Notes: a model not told the origin generated them from the letters alone. 64,000 bases of DNA from Hypericibacter sp050729195 (GCF_050729195.1 NZ_JBOHKS010000019.1:6032-70031), one strand, 5' to 3'. Shown: positions 22,444 to 31,882, numbered from the stretch's first letter. A program made the numbers and translations.

Positions 22444-22929
22444 GATTGACCTCTGTAGTTGGCACCGGAGTTCCGGCGGCGATGGGCCCCCGCCGCGAGA
22501 GGTGGCGAGCCTTACCGACATCGCAAGTGAGGCGATGTGTCTGCAGCCCTGATTACCGCAAGGTCATGTCGGGCGAGGCGATTTCATCCCAATGCCGAAA
22601 CCGCAGGAGGATGACTTCGACGTGATTCTTAGTGCCCCTGGTTTGAGGAGGGGCGGCGGGACCGCGGGGGGAATGACCGGCGGTCCCGCCTGGGCAGGGC
22701 CAAGTCACGATCGGGCGGGGCAGCCATTCAGTCGCCGGACTGATGCCCGACCGCGAGGGCCCTGCCGTTCCATTCCAGGTCTGCTCGCGCTTCGGAACAA
22801 ACCCAGAAAAGCCCGTCGGCAGAGGGCCTTTCAGGTGGTTCCAGGGGAAGCCACCCAAGGTTCACGGCATGGCCGGCCAAACCCTGCGCCGGCGCGCCGG
22901 CCAAGGGGGTTCGGCGCTGGCCTTGGGGG
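22444..22929. other. Gap between small-protein genes and B12 riboswitch
   Basis: No gene is recognised in this 486-base stretch. Near 22444-22510 it holds the leader of small gene copy 3, and at 22655-22690 a GC-rich hairpin. It should also contain the plus-strand promoter of the cobalamin operon, which I could not pinpoint. Confidence 0.4.
22655..22690. repeat. GC-rich hairpin resembling the neighbouring terminators
   Basis: A ten-base perfect stem (GGCGGGACCG / CGGTCCCGCC) with a 16-base loop. It shares the GGGAC/GTCCC core with the hairpins that follow small genes 1 and 3 but has no small gene upstream on the minus strand and no T run. It may be the remnant of a lost fourth unit. Confidence 0.35.
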
Positions 22930-23104
22930 GAGGGTTCCTGTAGGTTCGGCCCCGGTCCAAGCCAGGGAAGCCGGTCGATTCCGGCGCTGCCCCCGCAACT
23001 GTGAGCGGCGAGGCCCGACGGCATGTAAAGCCACTGGTTCCCGATGTCGGGAGCTGGGAAGGCGCCGTCGGCCGACAACCCGCGAGCCAGGAAACCTGTT
23101 TGGC
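22930..23104 (+). ncRNA. Cobalamin (AdoCbl) riboswitch
   Basis: The leader shows the cobalamin riboswitch core: GGTTC near its start, GGGAAGCCGGT, then GCTGCCCCCGCAACTGTGAG, the segment AAGCCACTGG, and the B12 box GAGCCAGGAAACCTG at 23084-23098. It ends about 40 bases before cobU. Binding of adenosylcobalamin would lower expression of cobU and the genes behind it, most likely by hiding the cobU ribosome site. Boundaries are approximate. Confidence 0.93.
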
Positions 23105-23143
23105 CGATCCAGAACACCGATCCTCGGAGGGAGGGGAGGCCTG

Positions 23144-23701
23144 ATGCGCGTTTCTGCAGGGCTTCAATCGTCATCGTCCGGCCTGAGTCTCACCGGCAGC
23201 GTTCTTCTGCTGGGTGGTGCGCGTTCGGGCAAGAGCCGTTATGCCGAGGCGCTGCTCGCCAACGCGAATCCGCGGACCTATATCGCGACCGCCGAAGCGG
23301 GCGATGCCGAAATGGTCGAGCGCATCCGCCTCCATCGCGAGCAGCGTGGGCCCGGCTGGGTCACGCGCGAGGCACCCCTCGATCTGCCGGCAGCGATCCG
23401 CGCCGAAAGCGGCGTCTTGCTGGTCGATTGCCTGACGCTCTGGCTCAGCAATCTCATGGAGCAGGAGCACGACATCGATGGCGCGACCGAAGCGCTTTGC
23501 GCCGCGATCCAGCGGCCCGGCGGCCCGGTCGTGCTGGTATCGAACGAGGTGGGGCTCGGCATCGTGCCGGAGAGCTCGCTTGCCCGTGCCTTCCGCGACC
23601 ATGCGGGTCGCCTCCATCAACATGTCGCCGCTGTCGCCGACCGCGTGATCTTCATCGCCGCCGGTCTGCCGCTAGCCCTCAAAGGAGAATTGCCGAAATG
23701 A
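23144..23701 (+). CDS. cobU: Adenosylcobinamide kinase / guanylyltransferase
   Basis: A 185-residue bifunctional enzyme (CobU, called CobP in alphaproteobacteria). It phosphorylates adenosylcobinamide and then attaches GMP to give AdoCbi-GDP in nucleotide-loop assembly. The P-loop LLLGGARSGKSRYAE is at residues 21-35; IATAEAGDAEMVERI and the following RLHREQRG hold the guanylylated histidine, and VLVSNEVGLGIVPE is a strong family signature. The chosen ATG has GGGGAGG five bases upstream. It is the first gene after the cobalamin riboswitch and overlaps cobW by four bases (ATGA). Confidence 0.95.
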   Translation: MRVSAGLQSSSSGLSLTGSVLLLGGARSGKSRYAEALLANANPRTYIATAEAGDAEMVERIRLHREQRGPGWVTREAPLDLPAAIRAESGVLLVDCLTLWLSNLMEQEHDIDGATEALCAAIQRPGGPVVLVSNEVGLGIVPESSLARAFRDHAGRLHQHVAAVADRVIFIAAGLPLALKGELPK

Positions 23702-24762
23702 TCGTCAAGCCGCCGCTCGTTTCGCTAAGTCGGGCGCGCATTCCCGCCACCATCGTCACCGGATTTCTGGGGGCGGGGAAGACCACGCTGATCCAGAACC
23801 TGATCAAGTCGGCGAACGGGCGCCGGCTGGCGCTGGTCATCAACGAGTTCGGCGAGCTCGGCGTCGATGGCAGCATCCTCAAGGCCTGCGCCATCGAAGG
23901 CTGCCCCGAGGAGAACATCGTCGAGTTGGCCAATGGCTGCATCTGCTGCACGGTCGCCGACGATTTCCTGCCCACCATCGAGGCGCTGCTCGACCGTCCG
24001 AATCCGCCCGAGCATATCGTGATCGAAACCTCGGGCCTGGCGCTGCCCAAGCCGCTGGTGAAGGCCTTCGCCTGGCCGGAAGTGCGCGCGCGCGTCACGG
24101 TCGACGGCGTGATCGCGGTGGTGGACGGGCCGGCCGTGGCCGCGGGACGCTTTGCCGAAAATCCGGCCGCGGTCGATCGCCAGCGCGCCGCCGACGCGGC
24201 GCTCGATCATGAAAGCCCGCTGGCCGAGGTGTTCGAGGACCAGATCGCCTGCGCCGATCTGGTGGTGCTGAACAAGATCGACCTCATGGATGGGCCGATG
24301 CGGGCGAAGGCCGAGGCAGCGATCAATGCCGAGCTGGGCCGCGCGGTGAAGATCCTGCCGGCAAGCTTCGGGCGGATCGATGCCAAGACGCTGCTGGGCA
24401 TCGAGGCCGCGGCCGAAGACGATCTGGCGTCGCGGCCCTCGCATCACGAGCTCGAGGGCGAGGATCACGACCATGACGATTTCGAGAGCTTCTCCTTGAC
24501 CTTGCCGATGCTGCGCACGCCCGAGGAATTGCTCGCACGCCTCAAGCCCCTGATCGAACGCCACGACATCCTGCGGGTGAAGGGGTTCCTCGCCGTCGGC
24601 GGCAAGGAGATGCGTCTCTTGCTGCAAGGCGTGGGTGCGCGGCTGCAGCATTATTACGATCGGCCCTGGGCGGCGGACGAGGCGCGCGACAGCCGGCTGG
24701 TGGTGATCGGGCTCAAGGGGCTCGACCGCGCCGCGATCGCGGCCGCGCTCGGCGCCGCCTGA
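23698..24762 (+). CDS. cobW: CobW-type GTPase, metal chaperone
   Basis: A 354-residue G3E GTPase. The Walker A loop GFLGAGKTT is at residues 22-30, the metal-binding CxCC motif is GCICCTV at about 80-86, and the guanine-specificity motif is VLNKIDLM near 190. A His/Asp-rich loop (HHELEGEDHDHDDFE, about 249-263) and the CobW C-terminal domain follow. CobW is thought to deliver cobalt for corrin synthesis, loading the CobN chelatase. It lies between cobU and cobN in the riboswitch-controlled operon and is coupled to cobU by an ATGA overlap. Confidence 0.95.
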   Translation: MIVKPPLVSLSRARIPATIVTGFLGAGKTTLIQNLIKSANGRRLALVINEFGELGVDGSILKACAIEGCPEENIVELANGCICCTVADDFLPTIEALLDRPNPPEHIVIETSGLALPKPLVKAFAWPEVRARVTVDGVIAVVDGPAVAAGRFAENPAAVDRQRAADAALDHESPLAEVFEDQIACADLVVLNKIDLMDGPMRAKAEAAINAELGRAVKILPASFGRIDAKTLLGIEAAAEDDLASRPSHHELEGEDHDHDDFESFSLTLPMLRTPEELLARLKPLIERHDILRVKGFLAVGGKEMRLLLQGVGARLQHYYDRPWAADEARDSRLVVIGLKGLDRAAIAAALGAA

Positions 24763-24793
24763 TCCGGCAGCCGGTCGGGGTTCGCGACAGCTC

Positions 24794-27700
24794 ATGCATC
24801 TTCTCGCCGCACGTCCCGGGACGATCGCCGACGGCATGTCGGCGGTCGATCTGCTGCAGACGCCGGGCGAGATCGTCCTTTTGTCGGCGGCCGACACCGA
24901 GCTGGCCTGTCTCGCCGAGGCGCACCGTCTGCAAGGCGCGGGGGCGCCCAGCCTGCGGCTCGCCAATCTGCTGTTCCTCGGCCACAACATGTCGGTCGAT
25001 CTCTATCTCGAGAAGACGCTCGCCCAGGCGCGCCTGGTGATCGTTCGCCTGCTGGGCGGCGAGCGCTATTGGCCCTATGGTGTGGAGCAATTGTCGGCGC
25101 TGGCGCGCGAGCGCGGCATCGCGGTCGCCTTCCTGCCGGGCGATGACAAACCCGATCCCGAGCTGGCGCGCCGCTCGACCTTGCCGGCCGAGGCCTTGGA
25201 CCGGCTCTGGCGCTATCTGGTCGAGGGCGGCATCGAGAATGCCGGCCAGATGCTGGATTATGCGGCGGGCCTGATCGGCCATGGCCGGCCCTGGCGCGAG
25301 CCCAAGCCGCTGCTGAAGGCCGGGCTCTACGGGCCGGGCCTCACCGAGCCCGGCTTGGATGATCTGCGGGCGTGCTGGCAAGGCGGACGGCCGGTGGCGT
25401 TTGTCGTGTTCTATCGCGCGTTGCTGCAGGCGGGTCAGCTTGACGCGATCAATGGGCTGATCGAGGCGCTGGGTCGCGCTGGGCTCGATGCGCTGCCGGT
25501 GCATGTGGCGAGCCTCAAGGATCCGCTGGCGTCGGGCCTGATCGAGAAGCTCTCGGCCGAGGTCAAGCCCGACGTGATCCTCAACGCGACCGCCTTCGCC
25601 TTGTCGCAACCGGGTGCCGTCCGTATCGCCACGCCCTTCGATGGCGCCGATTGCCCGGTGTTCCAGGTGGTGCTGTCCTCGGGCGGCGAGGCCGAGTGGC
25701 GCGAGGGCACGAACGGGCTGGCCGCACGCGATATCGCCATGCATGTGGCGCTGCCGGAAGTCGATGGGCGCATCCTGACGCGCGCCGTCGCCTTCAAGGC
25801 GGAAGCGCGGCGCGACGAGGCGACCCAATGCGGCATCGTCACCCAGCGGCCGGTCAAGGACCGTCTCGATTTCGTGGCCGATCTCGCCGCGGGCTGGGCG
25901 CGGCTGCGGCGAACGGCGCCCGCCTCGCGCCGGGTGGCGCTCATTCTCGCCAATTATCCCAACCGCGATGGGCGCATCGGCAATGGCGTCGGGCTCGACA
26001 CGCCGGCCAGTGCCGCCGGCTTGATCACGTCCTTGGTAAGGACGGGTTACAACGTTGGCGGCAGCCCTAGCGATGGCGCCGCCCTGATGGCGCGGCTGCT
26101 CCAAGGCCCGACCAACAGCGGGCGTCGCGGCGACGCGCAGATCCGTTGGCCGCTGGCCGATTATCGGCAATTCCTCGAGAGCCTGCCGCGCGCCGTGCAA
26201 GAGGCGGTGACGGCACGCTGGGGTGCGCCCGAGCGCGATCCTTTCTTTGCCGAGGGTGAGTTCCATCTGCCGGGGTTCATGGAAGGCAATCTCGTCGTCG
26301 CGGTGCAGCCGGCGCGCGGCTACAACATCGATCCGGTCGCGAGCTATCACGATCCGGCGCTGGTGCCGCCGCATGGTTATCTCGCCTTCTATGGCTGGCT
26401 GCGGCGCGGCTTCGCGGCTCATGCCGTCGTCCATGTCGGCAAGCATGGCAATCTCGAATGGCTGCCGGGCAAGGCGCTGGCGCTCTCGGAAGAATGTTGG
26501 CCCGAGGCGACGCTGGGGCCGTTGCCGCAGCTCTATCCTTTCATCGTCAACGACCCTGGCGAAGGCAGCCAGGCCAAGCGGCGCAGCGCCGCCGTTATCC
26601 TCGATCATCTGACGCCGCCCCTGGCGCGGGCCGAGAGCTATGGCCAGCTCGAGGAGCTGGAGCGGCTGGTCGATGAATATTATGAAGCCTCGGGACTCGA
26701 TCCGCGCCGCTGCAAGCTGCTGCGCGACCAGATCCTCGATCTCACGCGCCGGCTCGGGCTCGACAAGGATTGCAACATCGCGGCCGACGAAGCGGCCGAC
26801 AGCGCGCTGGTCAAGCTCGACAGCCATCTCTGCGAGATCAAGGAACTGCAGATCCGCGACGGCCTGCATGTGTTCGGCCACAGTCCCACTGGCAGCTTGC
26901 GCGATGCGCTGCTGGTGGCGCTGGCGCGGGTGCCGCGCGGCAAGGGCGAGGGCGCCGATCAATCGATCCTGCGCGCGCTGGCGAAGGATCTCGAGCTGGG
27001 CGAAGGCTTCGATCCGCTCGATGCGGATTGGGCGCAGGCCTGGACGGGCCCGCGGCCCGCAATCCTGGAAGGGCCGGGGACCTGGCGCCATCAGGGCGAC
27101 ACCGTCGAACGGTTGGAGCTGCTGGCGCTAAAGCTGGTGGCGGGCGAGATCGAGCCGGCGGCGCAATGGACGCGTACGAAAGCCGTGCTGGGTTTCATGC
27201 GCGAGACGTTGGCGCCGCAGGTCGAGGCCTGCGGTCGCGCGGAGACGGATGCGCTGCTGGCAGGCCTCGATGGCCGCTTCGTGGCGCCCGGCCCGTCGGG
27301 CGCGCCGACGCGCGGCCGGCTCGAGGTGCTGCCGACGGGGCGCAATTTCTATTCGGTCGATACGCGCTGCGTGCCGACGCCGGCTGCCTGGCAACTCGGC
27401 TGGAAATCGGCCTCGATGCTGATCGAGCGCTATCGGCAGGAACATGGCGCCTGGCCGACGAGCCTGGCGCTGTCGGCCTGGGGCACCGCCAATATGCGCA
27501 CCGGCGGCGACGATATCGCGCAAGCCCTGGCGCTGATGGGCGTGCGGCCGCGCTGGGACACCGGCTCTGCGCGCATCGCCGGGTTCGAGGTCCTGCCGAT
27601 CACGCTCCTGGGCCGGCCGCGCGTCGATGTGACTTTCCGCATCTCGGGCTTCTTCCGCGACGCCTTTCCGGCGCAGGTCGATTTGATCGACAGCGCGGCG

Positions 27701-28525
27701 CGCGCGGTGGCGGCGCTCGAGGAGACGCCGGCGGAGAATCCGCTCGCGGCACGGGTTGCTGCCGAACGCAGCCGGCTGCTGGCCGAAGGCGCCACGCCGG
27801 AAGCGGCCGAACGGCGCGCGGGCTTCCGCATCTTCGGCTCGATGCCGGGCGCCTATGGCGCGGGCCTGCAGGCCCTGATCGACGAGCGCGGCTGGCGCGA
27901 CAGCGGCGATCTCGCCCGCGCCTATGTCGCCTGGGGCGGCTATGCTTATGGCAGCGGCAGCGAAGGTGAAGCCGCGCATGGGTTGTTCGAGACAAGGCTC
28001 TCACAGATCGAGGGCGTGCTGCACAACCAGGATAATCGCGAGCATGACCTGCTCGACAGCGACGATTACTACCAGTTCGAGGGCGGGCTCGCGGCGGCGG
28101 TGAAGGAATTCTCGGGCCGCAAGCCGGTGGTCTATCACAACGACCATTCGCGCCCCGAGACGCCGAAGGTGCGCCGGCTCGAAGAAGAGATCGCGCGAGT
28201 GGTGCGCGGCCGCGCCGCCAATCCCAAATGGATCGCCGGCGTGATGCGCCATGGCTATAAGGGCGCCTTCGAGATGGCGGCGACGGTCGATTATCTCTTC
28301 GCCTTTGCGGCCACCACCGGCGCCGTCGGCGATCATCATTTCGAGGCGCTCTACGAGGCCTATCTGGTCGACGACCAGGTGGCGGGCTTCATCCGCGAGG
28401 CCAATCCGGCGGCGGGCCGCGAGATGGCGGAACGTTTCAACGAAGCGATCGAGCGGGGCTTATGGAAGCCACGGGCCAACAGCGTGCATGCGCGGCTGGA
28501 TGCGATCAGGGAGGGCAGGGCATGA
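24794..28525 (+). CDS. cobN: Cobaltochelatase large subunit CobN
   Basis: A 1243-residue protein related to magnesium-chelatase subunit ChlH. In the late-cobalt pathway CobN, with the CobS-CobT ATPase, puts Co2+ into hydrogenobyrinic acid a,c-diamide. Family signatures include FLGHNMSVDLYLEKTLAQAR, VVHVGKHGNLEWLPGKALAL, FIVNDPGEGSQAKRR and FGSMPGAYGAGLQALIDERG near the C terminus. Length is normal for CobN (about 1250). The start ATG lies 31 bases after cobW, and the stop overlaps cobO as ATGA. No CobS or CobT gene is in this window, so they must lie elsewhere or be missing. Confidence 0.96.
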   Translation: MHLLAARPGTIADGMSAVDLLQTPGEIVLLSAADTELACLAEAHRLQGAGAPSLRLANLLFLGHNMSVDLYLEKTLAQARLVIVRLLGGERYWPYGVEQLSALARERGIAVAFLPGDDKPDPELARRSTLPAEALDRLWRYLVEGGIENAGQMLDYAAGLIGHGRPWREPKPLLKAGLYGPGLTEPGLDDLRACWQGGRPVAFVVFYRALLQAGQLDAINGLIEALGRAGLDALPVHVASLKDPLASGLIEKLSAEVKPDVILNATAFALSQPGAVRIATPFDGADCPVFQVVLSSGGEAEWREGTNGLAARDIAMHVALPEVDGRILTRAVAFKAEARRDEATQCGIVTQRPVKDRLDFVADLAAGWARLRRTAPASRRVALILANYPNRDGRIGNGVGLDTPASAAGLITSLVRTGYNVGGSPSDGAALMARLLQGPTNSGRRGDAQIRWPLADYRQFLESLPRAVQEAVTARWGAPERDPFFAEGEFHLPGFMEGNLVVAVQPARGYNIDPVASYHDPALVPPHGYLAFYGWLRRGFAAHAVVHVGKHGNLEWLPGKALALSEECWPEATLGPLPQLYPFIVNDPGEGSQAKRRSAAVILDHLTPPLARAESYGQLEELERLVDEYYEASGLDPRRCKLLRDQILDLTRRLGLDKDCNIAADEAADSALVKLDSHLCEIKELQIRDGLHVFGHSPTGSLRDALLVALARVPRGKGEGADQSILRALAKDLELGEGFDPLDADWAQAWTGPRPAILEGPGTWRHQGDTVERLELLALKLVAGEIEPAAQWTRTKAVLGFMRETLAPQVEACGRAETDALLAGLDGRFVAPGPSGAPTRGRLEVLPTGRNFYSVDTRCVPTPAAWQLGWKSASMLIERYRQEHGAWPTSLALSAWGTANMRTGGDDIAQALALMGVRPRWDTGSARIAGFEVLPITLLGRPRVDVTFRISGFFRDAFPAQVDLIDSAARAVAALEETPAENPLAARVAAERSRLLAEGATPEAAERRAGFRIFGSMPGAYGAGLQALIDERGWRDSGDLARAYVAWGGYAYGSGSEGEAAHGLFETRLSQIEGVLHNQDNREHDLLDSDDYYQFEGGLAAAVKEFSGRKPVVYHNDHSRPETPKVRRLEEEIARVVRGRAANPKWIAGVMRHGYKGAFEMAATVDYLFAFAATTGAVGDHHFEALYEAYLVDDQVAGFIREANPAAGREMAERFNEAIERGLWKPRANSVHARLDAIREGRA

Positions 28526-29139
28526 GTGGCGTCGAGGACACCGATGCGATCCGGCAGGCGAATGAGAAATCCGCCAAGCGCAAGGAAGCGCGCGACCGGA
28601 TGATGGCGACCAAGACCCTCTCGAAGGGCCTGCTGATCGTCCATACCGGCAAGGGCAAGGGCAAGTCGAGTGCCGCCTTCGGCATGGTCATGCGCTGCGT
28701 CGGCCATGGCATGAAGAGCGCCGTGGTGCAGTTCGTGAAGGGCAAATGGGAGACGGGCGAGCGCACCGTGCTGGAGCGCTTCCCCGAACTCGTGACCATC
28801 AAGGCGATGGGCGAGGGTTTCACCTGGGACACGCAGGACCGGGCGCGCGACATCCGCGCCGCCGAGGCCGCCTGGGCCGAGGCCAAGCGGCAGATGGCCG
28901 ACCCCGAGATCAAGATGCTGCTGCTGGACGAGCTCAATATCTGCCTGCGCTACGACCATCTGCCGGTCGCCGAGGTGGTGGAGACGCTGAAGCGCAAGCG
29001 CCCCGACCTGCATGTGGTGGTGACGGGGCGCAATGCGCCCGACGCGCTGATCGAGGCGGCGGATCTCGTGACCGAGATGACCATGATCAAGCATCCCTTC
29101 CGCGACGGCGTGAAGGCGCAGGCGGGGATCGAGTTTTGA
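28522..29139 (+). CDS. cobO: Cob(I)yrinic acid a,c-diamide adenosyltransferase
   Basis: A 205-residue CobA/CobO/BtuR-type enzyme that transfers the adenosyl group of ATP to the reduced cobalt of the corrin. The P-loop HTGKGKGKSSAAFG lies at residues 41-54, VVQFVKGKWETGER and LLLDELNICLRYDHL are the other conserved motifs, and VVVTGRNAPDALIEAADLVT closes the fold. It is a cytoplasmic dimer. The ATG overlaps the cobN stop, so translation is coupled. The N-terminal 30 residues are basic and charged as in CobO homologues. Confidence 0.96.
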   Translation: MSGVEDTDAIRQANEKSAKRKEARDRMMATKTLSKGLLIVHTGKGKGKSSAAFGMVMRCVGHGMKSAVVQFVKGKWETGERTVLERFPELVTIKAMGEGFTWDTQDRARDIRAAEAAWAEAKRQMADPEIKMLLLDELNICLRYDHLPVAEVVETLKRKRPDLHVVVTGRNAPDALIEAADLVTEMTMIKHPFRDGVKAQAGIEF

Positions 29140-29164
29140 AGATCTGGACATTGCCTCACCGGCA

Positions 29165-29276
29165 CCCCTCCCCCTACCCCCTCCCGCAAGGGGAGGGGGC
29201 GGAGATTCCTTCGGCGTCGCTCTCGTTCACGTTCTTATCCCCTCCCCCCTCGAGGGGGAGGGTTAGGGAGGGGGGT
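29165..29276. repeat. Two C/G-run palindromes between cobO and cobQ
   Basis: Two imperfect palindromes of the form CCCCTCCC...GGGAGGGG lie near 29180-29200 and 29239-29265, with partial copies beside them. They sit in the 142-base gap that breaks the otherwise overlapping gene order. Similar C/G-run palindromes are common intergenic elements in high-GC proteobacteria; a partial-terminator or RNA-stability role is possible. Confidence 0.5.
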
Positions 29277-29281
29277 TCTCG

Positions 29282-30754
29282 GTGAAGACTCCCGCCATCA
29301 TGCTGCAGGGCACAGGCTCGGACGTCGGCAAGTCATTGCTGACGGCGGGGCTGGCGCGTGCTTTCACGAAACGAGGCTTGAAGGTGCGGCCGTTCAAGCC
29401 GCAGAACATGTCGAACAACGCGGCGGTGACCGAAGAGGGTGGCGAGATCGGGCGGGCCCAGGCCCTGCAGGCGCGTGCCTGCGGGGTGAAGCCGTCGGTC
29501 CATATGAACCCGGTGCTGCTGAAGCCGCAGAGCGAAGTGGGCGCACAGGTCGTGCTGCAGGGCCGCATCTATGGCAAGGCCAATGCGCGCGACTATCACG
29601 CGCTGAAGCCGACCCTGATGCCCGCCGTGCTGGAGAGCTTCGGCAAGCTGTCGGCGGAAGCCGATCTGGTGCTGGTCGAAGGGGCGGGGAGCCCGGCCGA
29701 GGTCAATCTGCGCGAAGGCGATATCGCCAATATGGGTTTCGCCGAGGCAGCGGATGTTCCGGTGCTGCTGATCGGCGATATCGACCGCGGCGGGGTGATC
29801 GCGAGCCTGGTGGGCACCGCGGCCCTGCTGCCACCCTCCGAACGCGAACGCATCAAGGGCTTCATCATCAACAAATTCCGCGGCGATCCGACGCTCTTCG
29901 CCGAGGGCATGAAGATCATCACCGAGCGGACCGGGCTGCCGGCGCTGGGGCTGCTGCCATTCTGGCCGCGCGCGATGAAGCTGCCCGCCGAGGATGCGGT
30001 TGTGCTGCCGCGCTATGGCGCCAGCGAGGCCGGCGCCTTCGTCACGATCGCGGTGCCGATGCTCAATCGCATCGCCAATTTCGACGATCTCGACCCGCTG
30101 CGCGCCGAGCCCTCGGTGCGCCTCGTGATCGTGCCGCCGGGCGAGGCGCTGCCGGGCAATGCCGATCTCATCGTGCTGCCGGGCTCCAAATCCACCATCG
30201 CCGATCTGCGCATGATCAAGGCCGAGGGCTGGGACACCGATCTCAAATCGCATATCCGTCGCGGCGGGCGCGTGATCGGGGTCTGCGGCGGCTATCAGAT
30301 GCTGGGGCGGCGCGTCGCCGATCCCTATGGCATCGAAGGGCCGCCGGGCGAGGAGGAAGGTCTGGGGTTGCTCGATCTCGACACGCAGCTTGGCCGCAGC
30401 AAGACCCTGACCGAGGCTTCGGGCCGCGAGCGTTCCACCGGCGAGGCGGTGAAGGGCTATGAGATGCATGTCGGCGCGACCGACGGGACCGACCTCAAGC
30501 GCCCGATGCTCGATCTCGAGGGACGGCCCGACGGCGCGGTCTCCGCCGACGGCCGCGTGATGGGCTGCTATCTCCATGGCCTCTTCGCGGCCGACGGCTA
30601 TCGACGCGCGCTGCTGCGCCGGTTGGTCGGCGGCAATGTGGCGCTGGGCCCCGATTTCGAGGCCGAGGTCGACGCCACGCTCGACGCGCTGGCCGCCCAT
30701 ATCGGCGCCCATGTGGATCTCGACCGTATCTGGGAGATCGCCCGCGGTGCGTGA
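29282..30754 (+). CDS. cobQ: Cobyric acid synthase
   Basis: A 490-residue glutamine-dependent amidotransferase that amidates positions b, d, e and g of adenosylcobyrinic a,c-diamide. The ATP-binding N domain starts with MLQGTGSDVGKSLLTAGLAR and contains RPFKPQNMSNNAAVT, both diagnostic. The C-terminal class-I glutaminase-like domain has GGRVIGVCGGYQMLGRR with the catalytic cysteine near residue 334 and a His in YLHGLFAADGYRRALL. The start is GTG at 29282. It follows cobO after a 142-base gap with palindromic repeats and converges with cobD. Confidence 0.96.
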   Translation: MKTPAIMLQGTGSDVGKSLLTAGLARAFTKRGLKVRPFKPQNMSNNAAVTEEGGEIGRAQALQARACGVKPSVHMNPVLLKPQSEVGAQVVLQGRIYGKANARDYHALKPTLMPAVLESFGKLSAEADLVLVEGAGSPAEVNLREGDIANMGFAEAADVPVLLIGDIDRGGVIASLVGTAALLPPSERERIKGFIINKFRGDPTLFAEGMKIITERTGLPALGLLPFWPRAMKLPAEDAVVLPRYGASEAGAFVTIAVPMLNRIANFDDLDPLRAEPSVRLVIVPPGEALPGNADLIVLPGSKSTIADLRMIKAEGWDTDLKSHIRRGGRVIGVCGGYQMLGRRVADPYGIEGPPGEEEGLGLLDLDTQLGRSKTLTEASGRERSTGEAVKGYEMHVGATDGTDLKRPMLDLEGRPDGAVSADGRVMGCYLHGLFAADGYRRALLRRLVGGNVALGPDFEAEVDATLDALAAHIGAHVDLDRIWEIARGA

Positions 30755-30767
30755 GACGAAGCCGATG

Positions 30768-31739
30768 CTATCGGATCAGGACCCAGAGCAGCGCCACCAG
30801 CGCCGCCTCAATCAGGCAGGCGCGCAAATAGAGGGCGAGGGCATTGCGGATGTCGGTCGGACCGAGCTCGCGCCGCCCGTCCTCATTGACCCAATGGCTG
30901 TCGCCGACGCGGCCGCCGTAATAGGTGCGCGGGCCCGCCAGCGCGATCTCGAGCGCGCCCGCCATGGCCGCTTCCGGCCAGCCCGCATTGGGCGAACGAT
31001 GGCGCGGCGCGTCCTTGAGCATGACCCTGACGGAATCGCCGAAGCTTCGGAAGGAGGCCAGCGCGATCAGCAAACCGGCGAGCCTTGCCGGCGCCAGATT
31101 GAGCAGATCGTCGAAGCGCGCCGCGGCCCAACCGAAAGCCTCGTGGCGCTGGGTGCGATGGCCGATCATGCTGTCGGCGGTATTGGCGGCCTTGTAGGCC
31201 ATCATGCCCGGCAGGCCGAACAGCAGGCCCCAGAACAGCGGCGCCACCACGCCATCGGCGAAATTCTCCGCCAGCGATTCGATCGCGGCCCGCGCCACGG
31301 CGGGGCGGTCGAGACTCTCGGGATCGCGGCCGACGATATGGCGCACGGCCTCGCGGGCCTCCATCAGATTGCCGGTGGCAAGCGCCCGGCCGACCGCCTC
31401 GACGTGGCGATAGAGGCTGTTCTGCGCCAGCAGGGTGGCCATGAGGGCGGCTTCGATCAGCCAGCCCCAGGAAAATTGATTCAACACAGCGTGGATCAGC
31501 AGGCCGATGCCGAAGCTGGCGGCCATCAGGATCGAGAGCGCGGCGACGCCGGCGATGCGCCGGTGCAGATCCGGCGCCTCGTCGCGATTGAGCGCGCGGT
31601 CGAGCTGCTCGATCGCCCACCCCGCCAGCACGACGGGATGGGAAATGCGCTGCCACAGCCAGGCGGGATCGCCCAGCCCGGCATCGAGGGCAAGGGCCAG
31701 GAGCAGCGCCGGCAGCAAGGTTGGAGACCCCAGGAACAT
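30768..31739 (-). CDS. cobD: Adenosylcobinamide-phosphate synthase (CbiB/CobD)
   Basis: A 323-residue integral membrane protein with several hydrophobic helices. It joins (R)-1-amino-2-propanol O-2-phosphate or its relative to adenosylcobyric acid. Signatures are LLALALDAGLGDPAWLWQRI with HPVVLAGW at the N terminus, the loop VGRDPESLDRPAVARAAIES, and AENFADGVVAPLFWGLLFGL followed by KAANTADSMIGHR. The name follows alphaproteobacterial usage, where CobD is the CbiB equivalent. It is transcribed opposite to cobQ, with only 13 bases between the stops. Confidence 0.95.
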   Translation of the reverse strand: MFLGSPTLLPALLLALALDAGLGDPAWLWQRISHPVVLAGWAIEQLDRALNRDEAPDLHRRIAGVAALSILMAASFGIGLLIHAVLNQFSWGWLIEAALMATLLAQNSLYRHVEAVGRALATGNLMEAREAVRHIVGRDPESLDRPAVARAAIESLAENFADGVVAPLFWGLLFGLPGMMAYKAANTADSMIGHRTQRHEAFGWAAARFDDLLNLAPARLAGLLIALASFRSFGDSVRVMLKDAPRHRSPNAGWPEAAMAGALEIALAGPRTYYGGRVGDSHWVNEDGRRELGPTDIRNALALYLRACLIEAALVALLWVLIR

Positions 31740-31882
31740 GAGCGGGAGCGTGGGGGCGAACCCTGCGACCTGTCAACGCGGGTCGCCGGTCAAAAGGTTC
31801 GGCGCATGAAGTTTCTGATAAGAGCAACGGCGGCGGCCGTCCCGGGCCGCGTGTCGGCGCAAGAACGGGTGGGAGAGATGAG

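Noticed and set aside
22553..22858. Minus-strand frame upstream of the three small exported proteins, as a fourth copy
   Set aside because: It has no signal peptide, no Cys loop and no matching leader; composition looks non-coding.
24713..27091. Long minus-strand open frame opposite cobN
   Set aside because: Arg/Gln/Leu-rich antisense sequence, typical of the reverse frame of high-GC genes; cobN is unmistakable.
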